Positions 17,915 to 26,255 of a stretch of 64,000 nucleotides of DNA are shown piece after piece. The position numbers and the translations under genes were made by a program. The notes beneath the pieces were generated by a model. The model searched no databases. It had not been told where the DNA came from and was given only the letters and a program-made list of their open reading frames with translations. The DNA is from CAG-177 sp003514385 (GTDB lineage: Bacteria; Bacillota; Clostridia; Oscillospirales; Acutalibacteraceae), in contig JBPPLN010000003.1 in the NCBI GenBank assembly GCA_051920445.1, positions 124,001-188,000 of the forward strand, given 5' to 3'. How positions within the stretch are numbered: the first letter of the stretch is position 1; each line of letters begins with the position of its first letter.

Positions 17915-19258
17915 ATGAAGAAGAACTTCAAGCGCGTTCTGTCGGCTGCGCTGGTTGTCGTGATGCTGTTCACCGCTTTCCCGGCGGCGTTCGCGTTCGG
18001 CTCGAAAGAGACGGATTATACGATAATCAGCCCCTATGAGCAGGTCGACTGGAACACATGGAAAACTTATAAAGCAAACCTCCACGCACACTGCGACGCG
18101 AGCGACGGCGACCCGACGCTCGACGAGATGGTCGAGGAATATTATAAGGCGGACTATGATATCCTTGCGATGACCGACCACGGCGTTATCACAAACGGCT
18201 GGACGAGTGAGCGAGAGACGAACGGAATTTTCAACAAGTTCAGAAAAGTCTACCCGATGAGCGAAGAGAACTACGAGCGCATCACAAAGGGACTTGACCG
18301 CGGCGGCAGAGGCATGACCGATATCCGCGGCGGAATCGAATGCAATATGGCTGTTATCTCGAAGACTCATGTCAACGGATATTTCACCACCTACGGACAG
18401 GGCGAGTGGGGAATCGAAAACGATTACAGAACCGCTCCCGTTGAAATCGAAAAGGCGGGCGGCTATTCCGTGCTCAACCATGTCGGCGACTGGGTCGATT
18501 CCGGCAGATTCCCGCACCGCTCGCACTGGAATGTCTACATAGCCTATTTCGCGGGCATATTCATCGACTGCCCGAGCTGCCTCGGTATGGAGATAGTCAA
18601 CAACACCGACAGAGTCACCCGCGGCGACCGCGATCTCTGGGATGAGCTGCTTCAGGTCGTTATCCCCAAGGGCAGAAATATCTGGGCTTTTGCCGATGAC
18701 GATTCCGAAAAGCTCAACGAGGTCGGCAGATCTTTCGAGTTCTTCGTCCTGCCCGAGAACAACGAAGCGAATGTCAAAAAGGCGATGAAAGACGGCAACT
18801 TCTTTGCCGCGAGCAAATATTACAAGACCACCGACGGAGTCGGCGACTTTGACGGAGACGGCAATGTACCGCTCGTGACCGATATCAAAGTCGACCAAAA
18901 AGCGAACACGATAACCGTTGCCACCGATCCTACACGCGACTGCCGGGTCATCGAGTGGATAGCCGACGGCAAAGTTATCGCCACTGGCAACACTATCGAC
19001 CTCAACGACTATGAAAAGGATCTCGGCTGCTATATCCGCTTCCAGATGAAGGGCAGCGGCGGCGTGACCTATTCTCAGCCGTTCGAGCTTCAGTACAAGG
19101 GCAGAATAGATAAGCCTGTCCCCAGCTGGGCGCTCTGGGCTTTCAAGACCGAAGCGGGTCAGAAGTTCATGAAGTTCTACCATTCCCGTTCGTTCGCTCT
19201 CGGTGCGTTCATCGCCGAGAAGATAAGAATCCTCATCGAGGATAACATCAAAAAGTAA
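17915..19258 (+). CDS. Secreted PHP-domain protein 2
   Basis: 447 residues, the paralogue of the preceding gene; both share the opening around VDW-x-(S/T)W followed by the LH-x-(H/Q) motif. It has a Sec signal peptide (cleavage near AFAFG), a canonical motif 1 LHAHCDASDG, MTDHGV, GGIECN and VLNHVGD. The last motif, normally D-x-H, reads FADDDSE instead of the SDSH seen in protein 1, so a different metal-site residue has been lost. AAGGAG precedes the ATG by 9 nt. It is probably an extracellular or wall-associated phosphoesterase-like protein; enzymatic activity is uncertain. Confidence 0.8.
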   Translation: MKKNFKRVLSAALVVVMLFTAFPAAFAFGSKETDYTIISPYEQVDWNTWKTYKANLHAHCDASDGDPTLDEMVEEYYKADYDILAMTDHGVITNGWTSERETNGIFNKFRKVYPMSEENYERITKGLDRGGRGMTDIRGGIECNMAVISKTHVNGYFTTYGQGEWGIENDYRTAPVEIEKAGGYSVLNHVGDWVDSGRFPHRSHWNVYIAYFAGIFIDCPSCLGMEIVNNTDRVTRGDRDLWDELLQVVIPKGRNIWAFADDDSEKLNEVGRSFEFFVLPENNEANVKKAMKDGNFFAASKYYKTTDGVGDFDGDGNVPLVTDIKVDQKANTITVATDPTRDCRVIEWIADGKVIATGNTIDLNDYEKDLGCYIRFQMKGSGGVTYSQPFELQYKGRIDKPVPSWALWAFKTEAGQKFMKFYHSRSFALGAFIAEKIRILIEDNIKK

Positions 19259-19297
19259 ACTACGGCACTTCTCCGGCTTTTCCCGGAGGGGTGCTCC

Positions 19298-19332
19298 GTG
19301 CTTTGAAAGCGCAAGAAAAGCACTTTTTCTTA
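19298..19332 (+). terminator. Terminator of the PHP operon
   Basis: GTGCTTT (19298-19304) pairs with AAAGCAC (19317-19323), followed by TTTTTCTT. A second, GC-rich hairpin sits just before it. Confidence 0.7.
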
Positions 19333-19414
19333 TAACTTTGATATCTTTGTTAAATTTTTGTATCGCGGTACAAAAATAATTTGAAAAATGAAGATTGTTT
19401 ATTATTTTTGCATA

Positions 19415-19442
19415 TTGTCTTTTGCCATGTTGGTGATATAAT
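19415..19442 (+). promoter_or_regulatory. Promoter of the V-type ATPase operon
   Basis: TTGTCT (19415-19420), 16 bp, TATAAT (19437-19442) with a TG extended -10. The leader is about 75 nt. Confidence 0.65.
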
Positions 19443-19479
19443 TTAGTAGCTGAAAGAAGCAGAAATAGTATATATAATA

Positions 19480-19500
19480 GGTATACCGAAGATGTATACC
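19480..19500. promoter_or_regulatory. Palindrome in the V-ATPase operon leader (possible operator)
   Basis: GGTATAC (19480-19486) and GTATACC (19494-19500) are perfect inverted arms separated by 7 bp, between the promoter and the first gene. The arm spacing suits a dimeric DNA-binding protein. Alternatively the arms could form a short RNA hairpin. No regulator gene is adjacent. Confidence 0.45.
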
Positions 19501-19525
19501 AAAACAGCGCAAAAGAGGTGCAGTT

Positions 19526-19840
19526 ATGGAAAGCATCATTAAAACGATAGTCGATATGGACAAGCGCGCGCGAAAGCGCACCATGGAGGAACAGGAGTTC
19601 TTCGACAAGGCGGATTCCGAGCTTGCCGAGCAGGCGAAGAAGATTCAGTCCGAGGAGCAGGAACGCGCCGACAGCGAGATAGCAAAGACCGCATCCGAAT
19701 ATGACGCAAAGCTGAAAGCGGCTCTCGACGAGATAGAGAAGAAGGCTCAGGCAGTCTCCGATACTCTCGACGAGCAAAGCAAGGCTAACCGCGAAAAATG
19801 GGCGCAGGAGCTCGCCGACAGAGCCGTGAACGCCGACTGA
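19526..19840 (+). CDS. V-type ATPase subunit G/H-like stalk protein
   Basis: 104 residues, almost wholly predicted alpha-helical and highly charged (Glu, Lys, Asp, Ala), with heptad-like spacing throughout and no membrane segment. As the first gene of a V/A-ATPase operon it is best read as the G (or H) subunit that pairs with subunit E in the peripheral stalk holding the catalytic head still. The call depends mostly on position and composition because these subunits have little sequence conservation. AGAGGTG precedes the ATG. The next gene starts 29 bp after its stop. Confidence 0.7.
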   Translation: MESIIKTIVDMDKRARKRTMEEQEFFDKADSELAEQAKKIQSEEQERADSEIAKTASEYDAKLKAALDEIEKKAQAVSDTLDEQSKANREKWAQELADRAVNAD

Positions 19841-19869
19841 TCAGATTCTTTTGAAAGGAAGTGTGCCGT

Positions 19870-20916
19870 ATGACAGTTTCGTCCGCCGCAAACGCAGTGC
19901 TCGCAAAGGCTCGTGCTATGTACGGCAAACGCCTGACCGCGCAGAACTACACCGATCTGCTCGCCTGCCGTTCCGTCAACGAGGCGGCGGCTTATCTGAA
20001 GGCTCACACCGCCTATGCCGACGCGTTCGAGGGCGTGACAATGGGCTCGCTCAGACGCTGGCAGATAGAAATACTGCTCAGGGAGCATCTTTCAAACAAC
20101 TTTGCTTCCCTTTGCAGATATGAAAAATCCATCGGCGACGGATTCTATAAATATTTCGTGACGCTGAGCGATGTTGATATGCTGCTCCATTCGGTGCGCT
20201 ATCTCAACAGCCGCCACCCGGAGAAGAACCTTGTCAAAGTGCCCGACTTCTTCGTGCGCCACTCGGAGCTCAACGCCGCAGCGCTTGAGACCGCGACAAA
20301 TGTTGATCTGCTTTTGGCGGCAGTCGAGGGCTCACCGTATAAAGCGGTTCTCGCTCCGTTTGCCTCTGTCGGTTCCGACGGCAGACCCGATTATTTCGCC
20401 ATGGAGCTGGCGCTCAACAAATATCTCCACTCGCAGGCGGAGGCGTTCATCAAAAAGAACTACAAGGGCAAGGAACGCAAGGAGCTTGACGCGATGCACG
20501 CGTTCGACACGGACGCCGAGAATATCGTCTCGCTCTACAGACTCAAGAGGCTTACGAATATGCCGCAGAGCGTGCTCACCACGATGCTTATGCCCGGCGG
20601 AACGCTCGATGAGAAGGCGCTGACAGGATTTATGAAAGCGCCGGATGCCGAAAAGGCACTCCAAACGCTCAAGGGCACGGCGTATGCCGCATTTGCCGAG
20701 CGGGGTGACCGATCGGTCGAGCAGGTGAGTGCAAAGCTCAGATATGACCGCGCGAAAGGTCTTGTACGGTTTTCAACTTTCCCGAGCGTCGTGATGATGA
20801 GTTATGTCGCGCTCGCGGAGAATGAAGCAGAAAATCTTACCCACATTATTGAGGGTATAAGATATAATATTCCGCCCGAAGAAATAAGCCGACTTCTTAT
20901 CGGCGTGGGCGACTGA
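19870..20916 (+). CDS. atpC: V-type ATP synthase subunit C
   Basis: 348 residues of the AC39/V-ATPase subunit C (d) family, which sits as a funnel between the central rotor stalk and the membrane c-ring. It is all-helical, beginning MTVSSAANAVLAKARAMYGKRL, and carries the three-fold repeat of helical bundles typical of the family, ending with MMSYVALAENEAENL and an IRYNIPPEEI segment. ATG 19870 is preferred to a GTG at 19861 because AAGGAAG ends right against the GTG but lies 8 nt before the ATG. It is second in the operon. Confidence 0.88.
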   Translation: MTVSSAANAVLAKARAMYGKRLTAQNYTDLLACRSVNEAAAYLKAHTAYADAFEGVTMGSLRRWQIEILLREHLSNNFASLCRYEKSIGDGFYKYFVTLSDVDMLLHSVRYLNSRHPEKNLVKVPDFFVRHSELNAAALETATNVDLLLAAVEGSPYKAVLAPFASVGSDGRPDYFAMELALNKYLHSQAEAFIKKNYKGKERKELDAMHAFDTDAENIVSLYRLKRLTNMPQSVLTTMLMPGGTLDEKALTGFMKAPDAEKALQTLKGTAYAAFAERGDRSVEQVSAKLRYDRAKGLVRFSTFPSVVMMSYVALAENEAENLTHIIEGIRYNIPPEEISRLLIGVGD

Positions 20917-20952
20917 CAGCTTTTTAAGAGTTTAAAAGGACGGTGATAAACC

Positions 20953-22938
20953 TTGGCAGTTGCAAAAATGAAGCTTGTTAAAGTCACAGGTCCGCTCGAC
21001 CAGCTTAACAATTTCATTTCAACCTGCTGCTTGGACGGATCGTTCCATCCCGAGCAGGCAACGCAGTATATGTCTGCGTCAATGGGTTATTCGACGCTCA
21101 GCGAGGAAAACCCGTATGCGCCGATGCTGCAAAAAATAGAGGAGCTTATCCGCGAGAATGATTCCGCGCCCGACCCGACGATAGTCGGCGACCGCTCTCG
21201 TGAGATTCAGCTCGACGATAAGACCAGCGCCTACATCGACGAACTGGACGAAAAATTGTCCGCGATGCACGACGAGTACAAGGAGCTTGAGGATCAGCTC
21301 GAACAGTGCCGAAACGGCATTGCAAAATATGAGCATTTCACGGGCTTCGATGTCGGACTCGATGAGCTGTTCAACTGCAAGTTCATCAAAACCCGCTTCG
21401 GTCATATGCCCAAAGAGAGCTACGAAAAGCTTGTCGCCTATGACGACGACCCCTATGTGCTCTTCATCCCGTGCTCGACCGATGCGACCGACTATTGGGG
21501 CGTCTACTGCGCGCCGAGAGAGCGCGTCGACGAGGTCGACAGCATCTTCGCGGGACTCAATTTCGAGCGTCTCCAGGTTCCCTCGGCGGTCGGTACCGTT
21601 GAGCAGGTCATAGATCAACTCAAGAGCAATATCGAGATTATAGAGGGCGACTTGAAGCAGCTCGACGAGCGCGCCGCGGCACTCTGGAAAGAGAACCGCA
21701 AACGCTGCAACGAGATATATACGAAGCTCGTCGATCTTAATACAGTCTTTGAGATGCGCCGCTACGCCGCGTGCCACAACAAGTATTTCTTCTATGTCGG
21801 CTGGGTGCTCGCGCACGATTCAAAGGCGTTTGAGAAGAAAGCGGAGACTATAGAGAATGTCGAAGTCGAGGAGAATGACCCCGACAAGAGCTCCGGAAAG
21901 ACTCCGCCCGTGAAGCTCAGAAACCCCGCGATATTCAAGCCCTATGAGTATTTCGTCGATATGTACGGTCTGCCGTCATATTCGGATATCGATGTCACGG
22001 GCTTCGTTGCGATAACTTATACACTGCTGTTCGGTATCATGTTCGGCGATCTCGGCCAGGGACTTGTGCTCTTCCTGCTCGGTATCCTCGGCTGGAAGAT
22101 AAAGAAGATGCCCCTCGCACGCATACTTATCCCGTGCGGTCTTTCGAGTGCAGTGTTCGGCTTCGTGTTCGGCTCGGTGTTCGGATATGAAGATATGCTC
22201 GACCCCGTTTATCATGCGCTGGGTATGGCGTCAAAGCCGCTGAGCGTTATGGATTCGATAAATACCGTTCTGATAGTCGCTATCGGCATAGGCGTCGTCC
22301 TTGTCGTGACCGCGATGCTCCTGAATGTAATATCCTGCCTCAAGCATAAGAAGATAGGCGAAGCGATATTCAGCAACAACGGACTCGTCGGCATACTGTT
22401 CTATCTCGCGGGCGTTGCGTTCTGCGTTTCGTTCATGAACGGTCCCCAGGTTCTCCCGAACAGCGTGCTGTTCAGCGTCATGGGCGTCTGCGCCGTGCTG
22501 CTCTATATCAAAGAGATACCGATCGGCATTATCGACAAGCATCCGGACTGGAAGCCCGACAGCATCGTTGACTTCCTGCTTCAGAACCTGTTCGAGCTTA
22601 TCGAATATGTCCTGTCCTATTTCAGCAACACCGTGTCCTTCCTTCGTGTCGGCGCGTTTGTTATAGTCCACGCCAGTATGATGATGGTTGTGTTCACCCT
22701 CGGCGGTGACGGCAGCAACATCCCCGTTATCATCATAGGCAATATTATCGTCATCGCCCTTGAAGGTCTGCTTTCGGGCATTCAGGGACTGCGTCTTGAG
22801 TTCTACGAGATGTTCAGCCGCTTCTATGAAGGCGGCGGCAGGGCGTTCACACCCGCAAAGCTCGAGCAGGCTCAGACAAATATAAAAACCAAAATTGCCG
22901 GTAAAAAGGCCAAAAAGGCTTTAGCCAATAAAGACTAA
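20953..22938 (+). CDS. atpI: V-type ATP synthase subunit I
   Basis: 661 residues of the V-ATPase 116-kDa/subunit I (a) family. The N-terminal half (to about 335) is cytoplasmic and coiled-coil rich, and it anchors the peripheral stalks. The C-terminal half is a block of about eight transmembrane helices beginning at VTGFVAITYTLLFGIMFGDLGQG, and includes the SFLRVGAFVIVHASM segment that carries the essential Arg in the ion path facing the c-ring. It starts at TTG 20953, 3 nt after a good AGGACGGTGA site, giving the usual MAVAKMK opening. It ends in a Lys-rich tail, and atpK follows 16 bp later. Confidence 0.93.
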   Translation: MAVAKMKLVKVTGPLDQLNNFISTCCLDGSFHPEQATQYMSASMGYSTLSEENPYAPMLQKIEELIRENDSAPDPTIVGDRSREIQLDDKTSAYIDELDEKLSAMHDEYKELEDQLEQCRNGIAKYEHFTGFDVGLDELFNCKFIKTRFGHMPKESYEKLVAYDDDPYVLFIPCSTDATDYWGVYCAPRERVDEVDSIFAGLNFERLQVPSAVGTVEQVIDQLKSNIEIIEGDLKQLDERAAALWKENRKRCNEIYTKLVDLNTVFEMRRYAACHNKYFFYVGWVLAHDSKAFEKKAETIENVEVEENDPDKSSGKTPPVKLRNPAIFKPYEYFVDMYGLPSYSDIDVTGFVAITYTLLFGIMFGDLGQGLVLFLLGILGWKIKKMPLARILIPCGLSSAVFGFVFGSVFGYEDMLDPVYHALGMASKPLSVMDSINTVLIVAIGIGVVLVVTAMLLNVISCLKHKKIGEAIFSNNGLVGILFYLAGVAFCVSFMNGPQVLPNSVLFSVMGVCAVLLYIKEIPIGIIDKHPDWKPDSIVDFLLQNLFELIEYVLSYFSNTVSFLRVGAFVIVHASMMMVVFTLGGDGSNIPVIIIGNIIVIALEGLLSGIQGLRLEFYEMFSRFYEGGGRAFTPAKLEQAQTNIKTKIAGKKAKKALANKD

Positions 22939-22954
22939 TCGGAGGTAAAGTAAA

Positions 22955-23452
22955 ATGACAACTCTTTTTTATTCCGTTATGATCGTAGTTCCCGCGGCGG
23001 TGCTTCTCGCATCCGTTGTGTACACAATGAAGAAGCACTCTGAGGGTCAGAGCATCAAAAAGAGCCTTCGCATGAACGCGGCAACTTTCGCCGTCATGGT
23101 CCTGCTCGTCGCAGGCTGCGCTATGGGCGCTTTTGCAACCGGCAGCGAGGACACTACCGCAGCTCCGGCTGATACAACCGCCGCTCAGGCTTCCGACGCA
23201 GTCGCCGAGAGCGCAGAAGCGACAACCGTTAAAGATAACTCCAAGGGTCTCGGACTTCTTGCCGCTGGTCTTGTTACCGGTCTTGCCGGTATCGGCGGCG
23301 GTATCGCAGTTGCCGCCGGCGCTCCCGCAGCTATCGCTGCAACGAGCGAGGATCCCAAGGCATTCGGTAAAGCGCTTATCTTCGTCGCCCTCGGTGAGTC
23401 GATAGCCCTTTACGGTGTCGTTATCTCCATACTTATCCTCAACAAGGTCTGA
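22955..23452 (+). CDS. atpK: V-type ATP synthase subunit K (c-ring proteolipid) with N-terminal extension
   Basis: 165 residues. The C-terminal 75 form one c-subunit hairpin: a Gly/Ala-rich helix (GLAGIGGGIAVAAGAPAAIAA) and a second helix with the ion-binding Glu in VALGESIALYG. Unusually, it is preceded by two extra hydrophobic helices (about 5-25 and 42-62) and an Ala/Thr/Ser/Glu linker containing TTAAPADTTAAQ. The second extra helix ends in LLVAGC, faintly lipobox-like. The Glu-Ser...Tyr arrangement occurs in Na+-binding c-rings, but I do not see the partnering Gln in the first helix, so the coupling ion is undecided. Confidence 0.9.
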   Translation: MTTLFYSVMIVVPAAVLLASVVYTMKKHSEGQSIKKSLRMNAATFAVMVLLVAGCAMGAFATGSEDTTAAPADTTAAQASDAVAESAEATTVKDNSKGLGLLAAGLVTGLAGIGGGIAVAAGAPAAIAATSEDPKAFGKALIFVALGESIALYGVVISILILNKV

Positions 23453-23473
23453 CGCCCTCAGGGCAGAAGAACG

Positions 23474-23503
23474 GCAGTGTAAAGCAATATAACTTTACGC
23501 TGC
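23474..23503. repeat. GTAAAG/CTTTAC hairpin, copy A
   Basis: GCAGTGTAAAG (23474-23484) pairs with CTTTACGCTGC (23493-23503) through one wobble, with an 8-nt loop. It lies between atpK and atpF and ends 20 nt before the atpF start, so it could adjust mRNA stability or the high expression needed for atpK. There is no T run, so it is not a normal terminator. Confidence 0.6.
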
Positions 23504-23522
23504 GTTGAAAGGAACGGAAGTT

Positions 23523-23828
23523 ATGCGTTTTTATTTGATAAGCGACAATGCCGATACGCTTGTCGGAATGCGTCTTGCGGGTATCGACGGAGAGCTTGTG
23601 CACGACGCTCAGTCGGTCGAGGATGCGGTCAACCGCTGCCTCGCCGATGAAGAGGTCGGCATCATTCTCATCACGCGCCCGCTGTGCGAGCTGTGCGGCG
23701 ATTTCATAACGCAGACAAAGCGCAGCTACGATAAGCCGCTGATAGTCGAGATCCCAGACCGCCACGGTTCGCAGGGGAGCGACTCCATCGCGCGCTATGT
23801 GCGCGACACTATCGGCATAAAGATTTGA
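23523..23828 (+). CDS. atpF: V-type ATP synthase subunit F
   Basis: 101 residues with the compact alpha/beta fold pattern of V/A-ATPase subunit F: an opening MRFYLISDNADTLVGMRLAG, a middle EEVGIILITRPLCE and an IPDRHG-containing strand. Subunit F sits on the central rotor shaft with subunit D and modulates rotation and ATP hydrolysis. ATG 23523 is preferred over an in-frame TTG at 23505 because AAAGGAACGG lies between them. It is followed by atpE after 12 bp. Confidence 0.9.
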   Translation: MRFYLISDNADTLVGMRLAGIDGELVHDAQSVEDAVNRCLADEEVGIILITRPLCELCGDFITQTKRSYDKPLIVEIPDRHGSQGSDSIARYVRDTIGIKI

Positions 23829-23840
23829 GGTGTTTAACCA

Positions 23841-24440
23841 ATGCTCAATCAGGAAGAAAGAGCCGCAAAGTTTTTTGACGCCATAACCAAGGACGCCGAG
23901 GAACGCCACGAGGAGATGACCCGCAAGACCCGCGAAACGGTCGAAAGCGGACTTGAAAAGGCAAAGACGAAGGCGCACTCCCAGGCTCAGGCTAAAATAG
24001 AGCGCGAGCGTATGCTCAAGGAGCAGGAGTTCAACCGCACCGTCGCCAATGAGAGAACTCAACAGCGCGCCCGTCTGACCGACAAGCGCGGCGCAATTAC
24101 CGACGAGGTTTTCGGTGACGCGCGTGAAAAGCTCACTGCCTTTACAGAGTCGGACGGCTATGCGGATTTTCTCAAAAAGAGCGCGGCAGGTTTTGCGGCG
24201 GTTTTCCCGCAGGGGGATGTGACCGTCTATGTCCGCCCCGGCGATATGCGCTTTGCGGATGATATAAAGAAAGCTTTCGGCAGGGACTGCAAGGTCGAGA
24301 GCAGTGATGAAATAACCATTGGCGGATGCCGCGCCGGAGTCGTCGGCGGCAGCACCGTGGCTGACGATACGCTCGACACGCGCCTTGAAGCGCAGCGCGA
24401 GTGGTTCCTCGAAAATTCGGGAATGTCAGTAATACTTTAA
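23841..24440 (+). CDS. atpE: V-type ATP synthase subunit E
   Basis: 199 residues. The N-terminal 100 are a long charged helix (EERAAKFFDAITKDAEERHEE and onward) forming the peripheral stalk with subunit G. The C-terminal half is a mixed alpha/beta head with the family pattern GGCRAGVVGGSTVADDTLDTRL. It holds the catalytic A3B3 head to subunit I. The reading frame ends 18 bp before the atpA start, within the same operon. Confidence 0.88.
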   Translation: MLNQEERAAKFFDAITKDAEERHEEMTRKTRETVESGLEKAKTKAHSQAQAKIERERMLKEQEFNRTVANERTQQRARLTDKRGAITDEVFGDAREKLTAFTESDGYADFLKKSAAGFAAVFPQGDVTVYVRPGDMRFADDIKKAFGRDCKVESSDEITIGGCRAGVVGGSTVADDTLDTRLEAQREWFLENSGMSVIL

Positions 24441-24458
24441 CGGTCGGAGGTGAACGGC

Positions 24459-26216
24459 TTGTCCGAGAATAATGTTATATACGGAATAAACGGACCCGTC
24501 GTTACGATAAAGGGCGAGACGGGACTGAGCATGATGGAGATGGTCTACGTCGGCGAGAAGCGGCTTGTCGGCGAAGTCATACGCCTTGACAAGGATCTCA
24601 CCACCATTCAGGTCTACGAGGAGACGACCGGGCTCAAGCCCGGCGAGCCGGTCTATGCTACCGGCGGCGCAATGTTCGCTACACTCGGCCCCGGAATAAT
24701 CAGAAATATATTTGACGGAATCGAGCGCCCGCTTTCGGCTATCGCCGAGCACAACGGCGCGTTCATATCAAAGGGTTGCGCCGAGAGCGCACTCGACGAG
24801 GAGCACGAGTGGCAGGTCAATATGCTCGTCAAGCCCGGCGATAAACTCAAGGGCGGCGACATCTACGGCGAATGCCCGGAGACTCCCGTTGTCAAGCACA
24901 AATTCATGGTACCGCCCGGACTTGAAGGCGAAGTTGTCGATGTCAAGCCCGACGGAAAATACAAGATAAACGATACTATTGTTACCCTCAGGGACAAGAA
25001 GGGGAAAGACCACGAGCTGACCCTCTGCCAGCGCTGGCCTATCCGTATCCCGCGTCCCGTCAACCGCAGACTGCCTGCGCAGCGTCCGCTGATAACCGGT
25101 CAGCGTGTCATAGATACGCTCTTCCCGATAGCAAAGGGCGGCGCGGCGGCAATCCCCGGCGGATTCGGAACCGGTAAAACAATGACCCAGCATCAGCTTG
25201 CAAAGTGGTGCGACGCGGATATTATAATCTATGTCGGCTGCGGCGAGCGCGGCAACGAGATGACCCAGGCTCTTAAAGAGTTCGGCGAGATATCCGACCC
25301 GCGTACAGGCAAGCCCCTGACGGACAGAACGGTGCTCATAGCGAACACCTCGAATATGCCTGTCGCTGCGCGTGAAGCTTCAATATACACCGGTATCACC
25401 CTCGCCGAGTATTACCGCGACATGGGCTATCACACGGCTATCATGGCGGACTCCACCTCCCGTTGGGCTGAGGCTCTGCGTGAGATATCCGGACGCCTTG
25501 AAGAGATGCCCGCCGATGAGGGCTTCCCGGCTTACCTGCCGTCGAGACTTTCCGAGTTCTATGAGCGCGCAGGCTATGTTAAGAACCTAAACGGCACGGA
25601 GGGCTCGATAACGATAATCGGCGCTGTTTCGCCGCAGGGCTCCGACTTCTCCGAGCCTGTTACCCAGAACACGAAGCGTTTCACACGCTGCTTCTGGGCG
25701 CTCGATAAGTCGCTCGCCTATGCGCGTCACTATCCTGCGATAAACTGGAATACGAGCTATTCCGAATATGTCAATGACCTGTCTGCATGGTACTATGACA
25801 ACGCGGGTCCGGAGTTCATGAACTACCGCGATGAGCTGTGCTCCATCCTGCTCGAGGAGAACAGCCTTATGGAGATAGTCAAGCTTATCGGCGCGGACGT
25901 TCTGCCCGACGATCAGAAGCTTGTCATTGAGATTGCAAGAGTTATAAGAGTCGGCTTCCTGCAGCAGAACGCCTTCCACAAGGAGGACACCTATGTTCCG
26001 CTCGCGAAGCAGATGAAGATGATGGAAATAATCCTCTATCTCTATCATCAGTGTCGCGAGGTCGTCGCAAAGCAGGTGCCGATCTCGAAGATAACGAAGC
26101 TCGGTCTGTTCGATAAGCTCGTCAAGATAAAATACGATGTGCCCAACGACAGACTCGATATGTTTGACGATTACCGCACTGAGATAGACAAGGCGCTCGC
26201 TCCGCTGCTGCGCTGA
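24459..26216 (+). CDS. atpA: V-type ATP synthase catalytic subunit A
   Basis: 585 residues, the nucleotide-hydrolysing subunit. The P-loop GGFGTGKT is at 234-241, after the A-subunit-specific bulge domain, and the family words CGERGNEM, MADSTSRWAEALREIS and GSDFSEPVT are intact. Start choice: a GTG at 24450 overlaps the GGAGG site itself, while TTG 24459 lies 8 nt after it and gives MSENNVIYGINGPV, the normal beginning, so the TTG is used. It alternates with subunit B in a hexamer that couples ATP turnover to ion movement. Confidence 0.97.
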   Translation: MSENNVIYGINGPVVTIKGETGLSMMEMVYVGEKRLVGEVIRLDKDLTTIQVYEETTGLKPGEPVYATGGAMFATLGPGIIRNIFDGIERPLSAIAEHNGAFISKGCAESALDEEHEWQVNMLVKPGDKLKGGDIYGECPETPVVKHKFMVPPGLEGEVVDVKPDGKYKINDTIVTLRDKKGKDHELTLCQRWPIRIPRPVNRRLPAQRPLITGQRVIDTLFPIAKGGAAAIPGGFGTGKTMTQHQLAKWCDADIIIYVGCGERGNEMTQALKEFGEISDPRTGKPLTDRTVLIANTSNMPVAAREASIYTGITLAEYYRDMGYHTAIMADSTSRWAEALREISGRLEEMPADEGFPAYLPSRLSEFYERAGYVKNLNGTEGSITIIGAVSPQGSDFSEPVTQNTKRFTRCFWALDKSLAYARHYPAINWNTSYSEYVNDLSAWYYDNAGPEFMNYRDELCSILLEENSLMEIVKLIGADVLPDDQKLVIEIARVIRVGFLQQNAFHKEDTYVPLAKQMKMMEIILYLYHQCREVVAKQVPISKITKLGLFDKLVKIKYDVPNDRLDMFDDYRTEIDKALAPLLR

Positions 26217-26255
26217 GTCCGCTTATTCTGAAGGCAAGGAAGGATTTAAACAGCT

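Noticed and set aside
17558..19777. A 739-codon open frame on the minus strand
   Set aside because: It lies opposite the two PHP genes and runs through the V-ATPase promoter. Both PHP genes have signal peptides, ribosome binding sites and family motifs; this frame has none.
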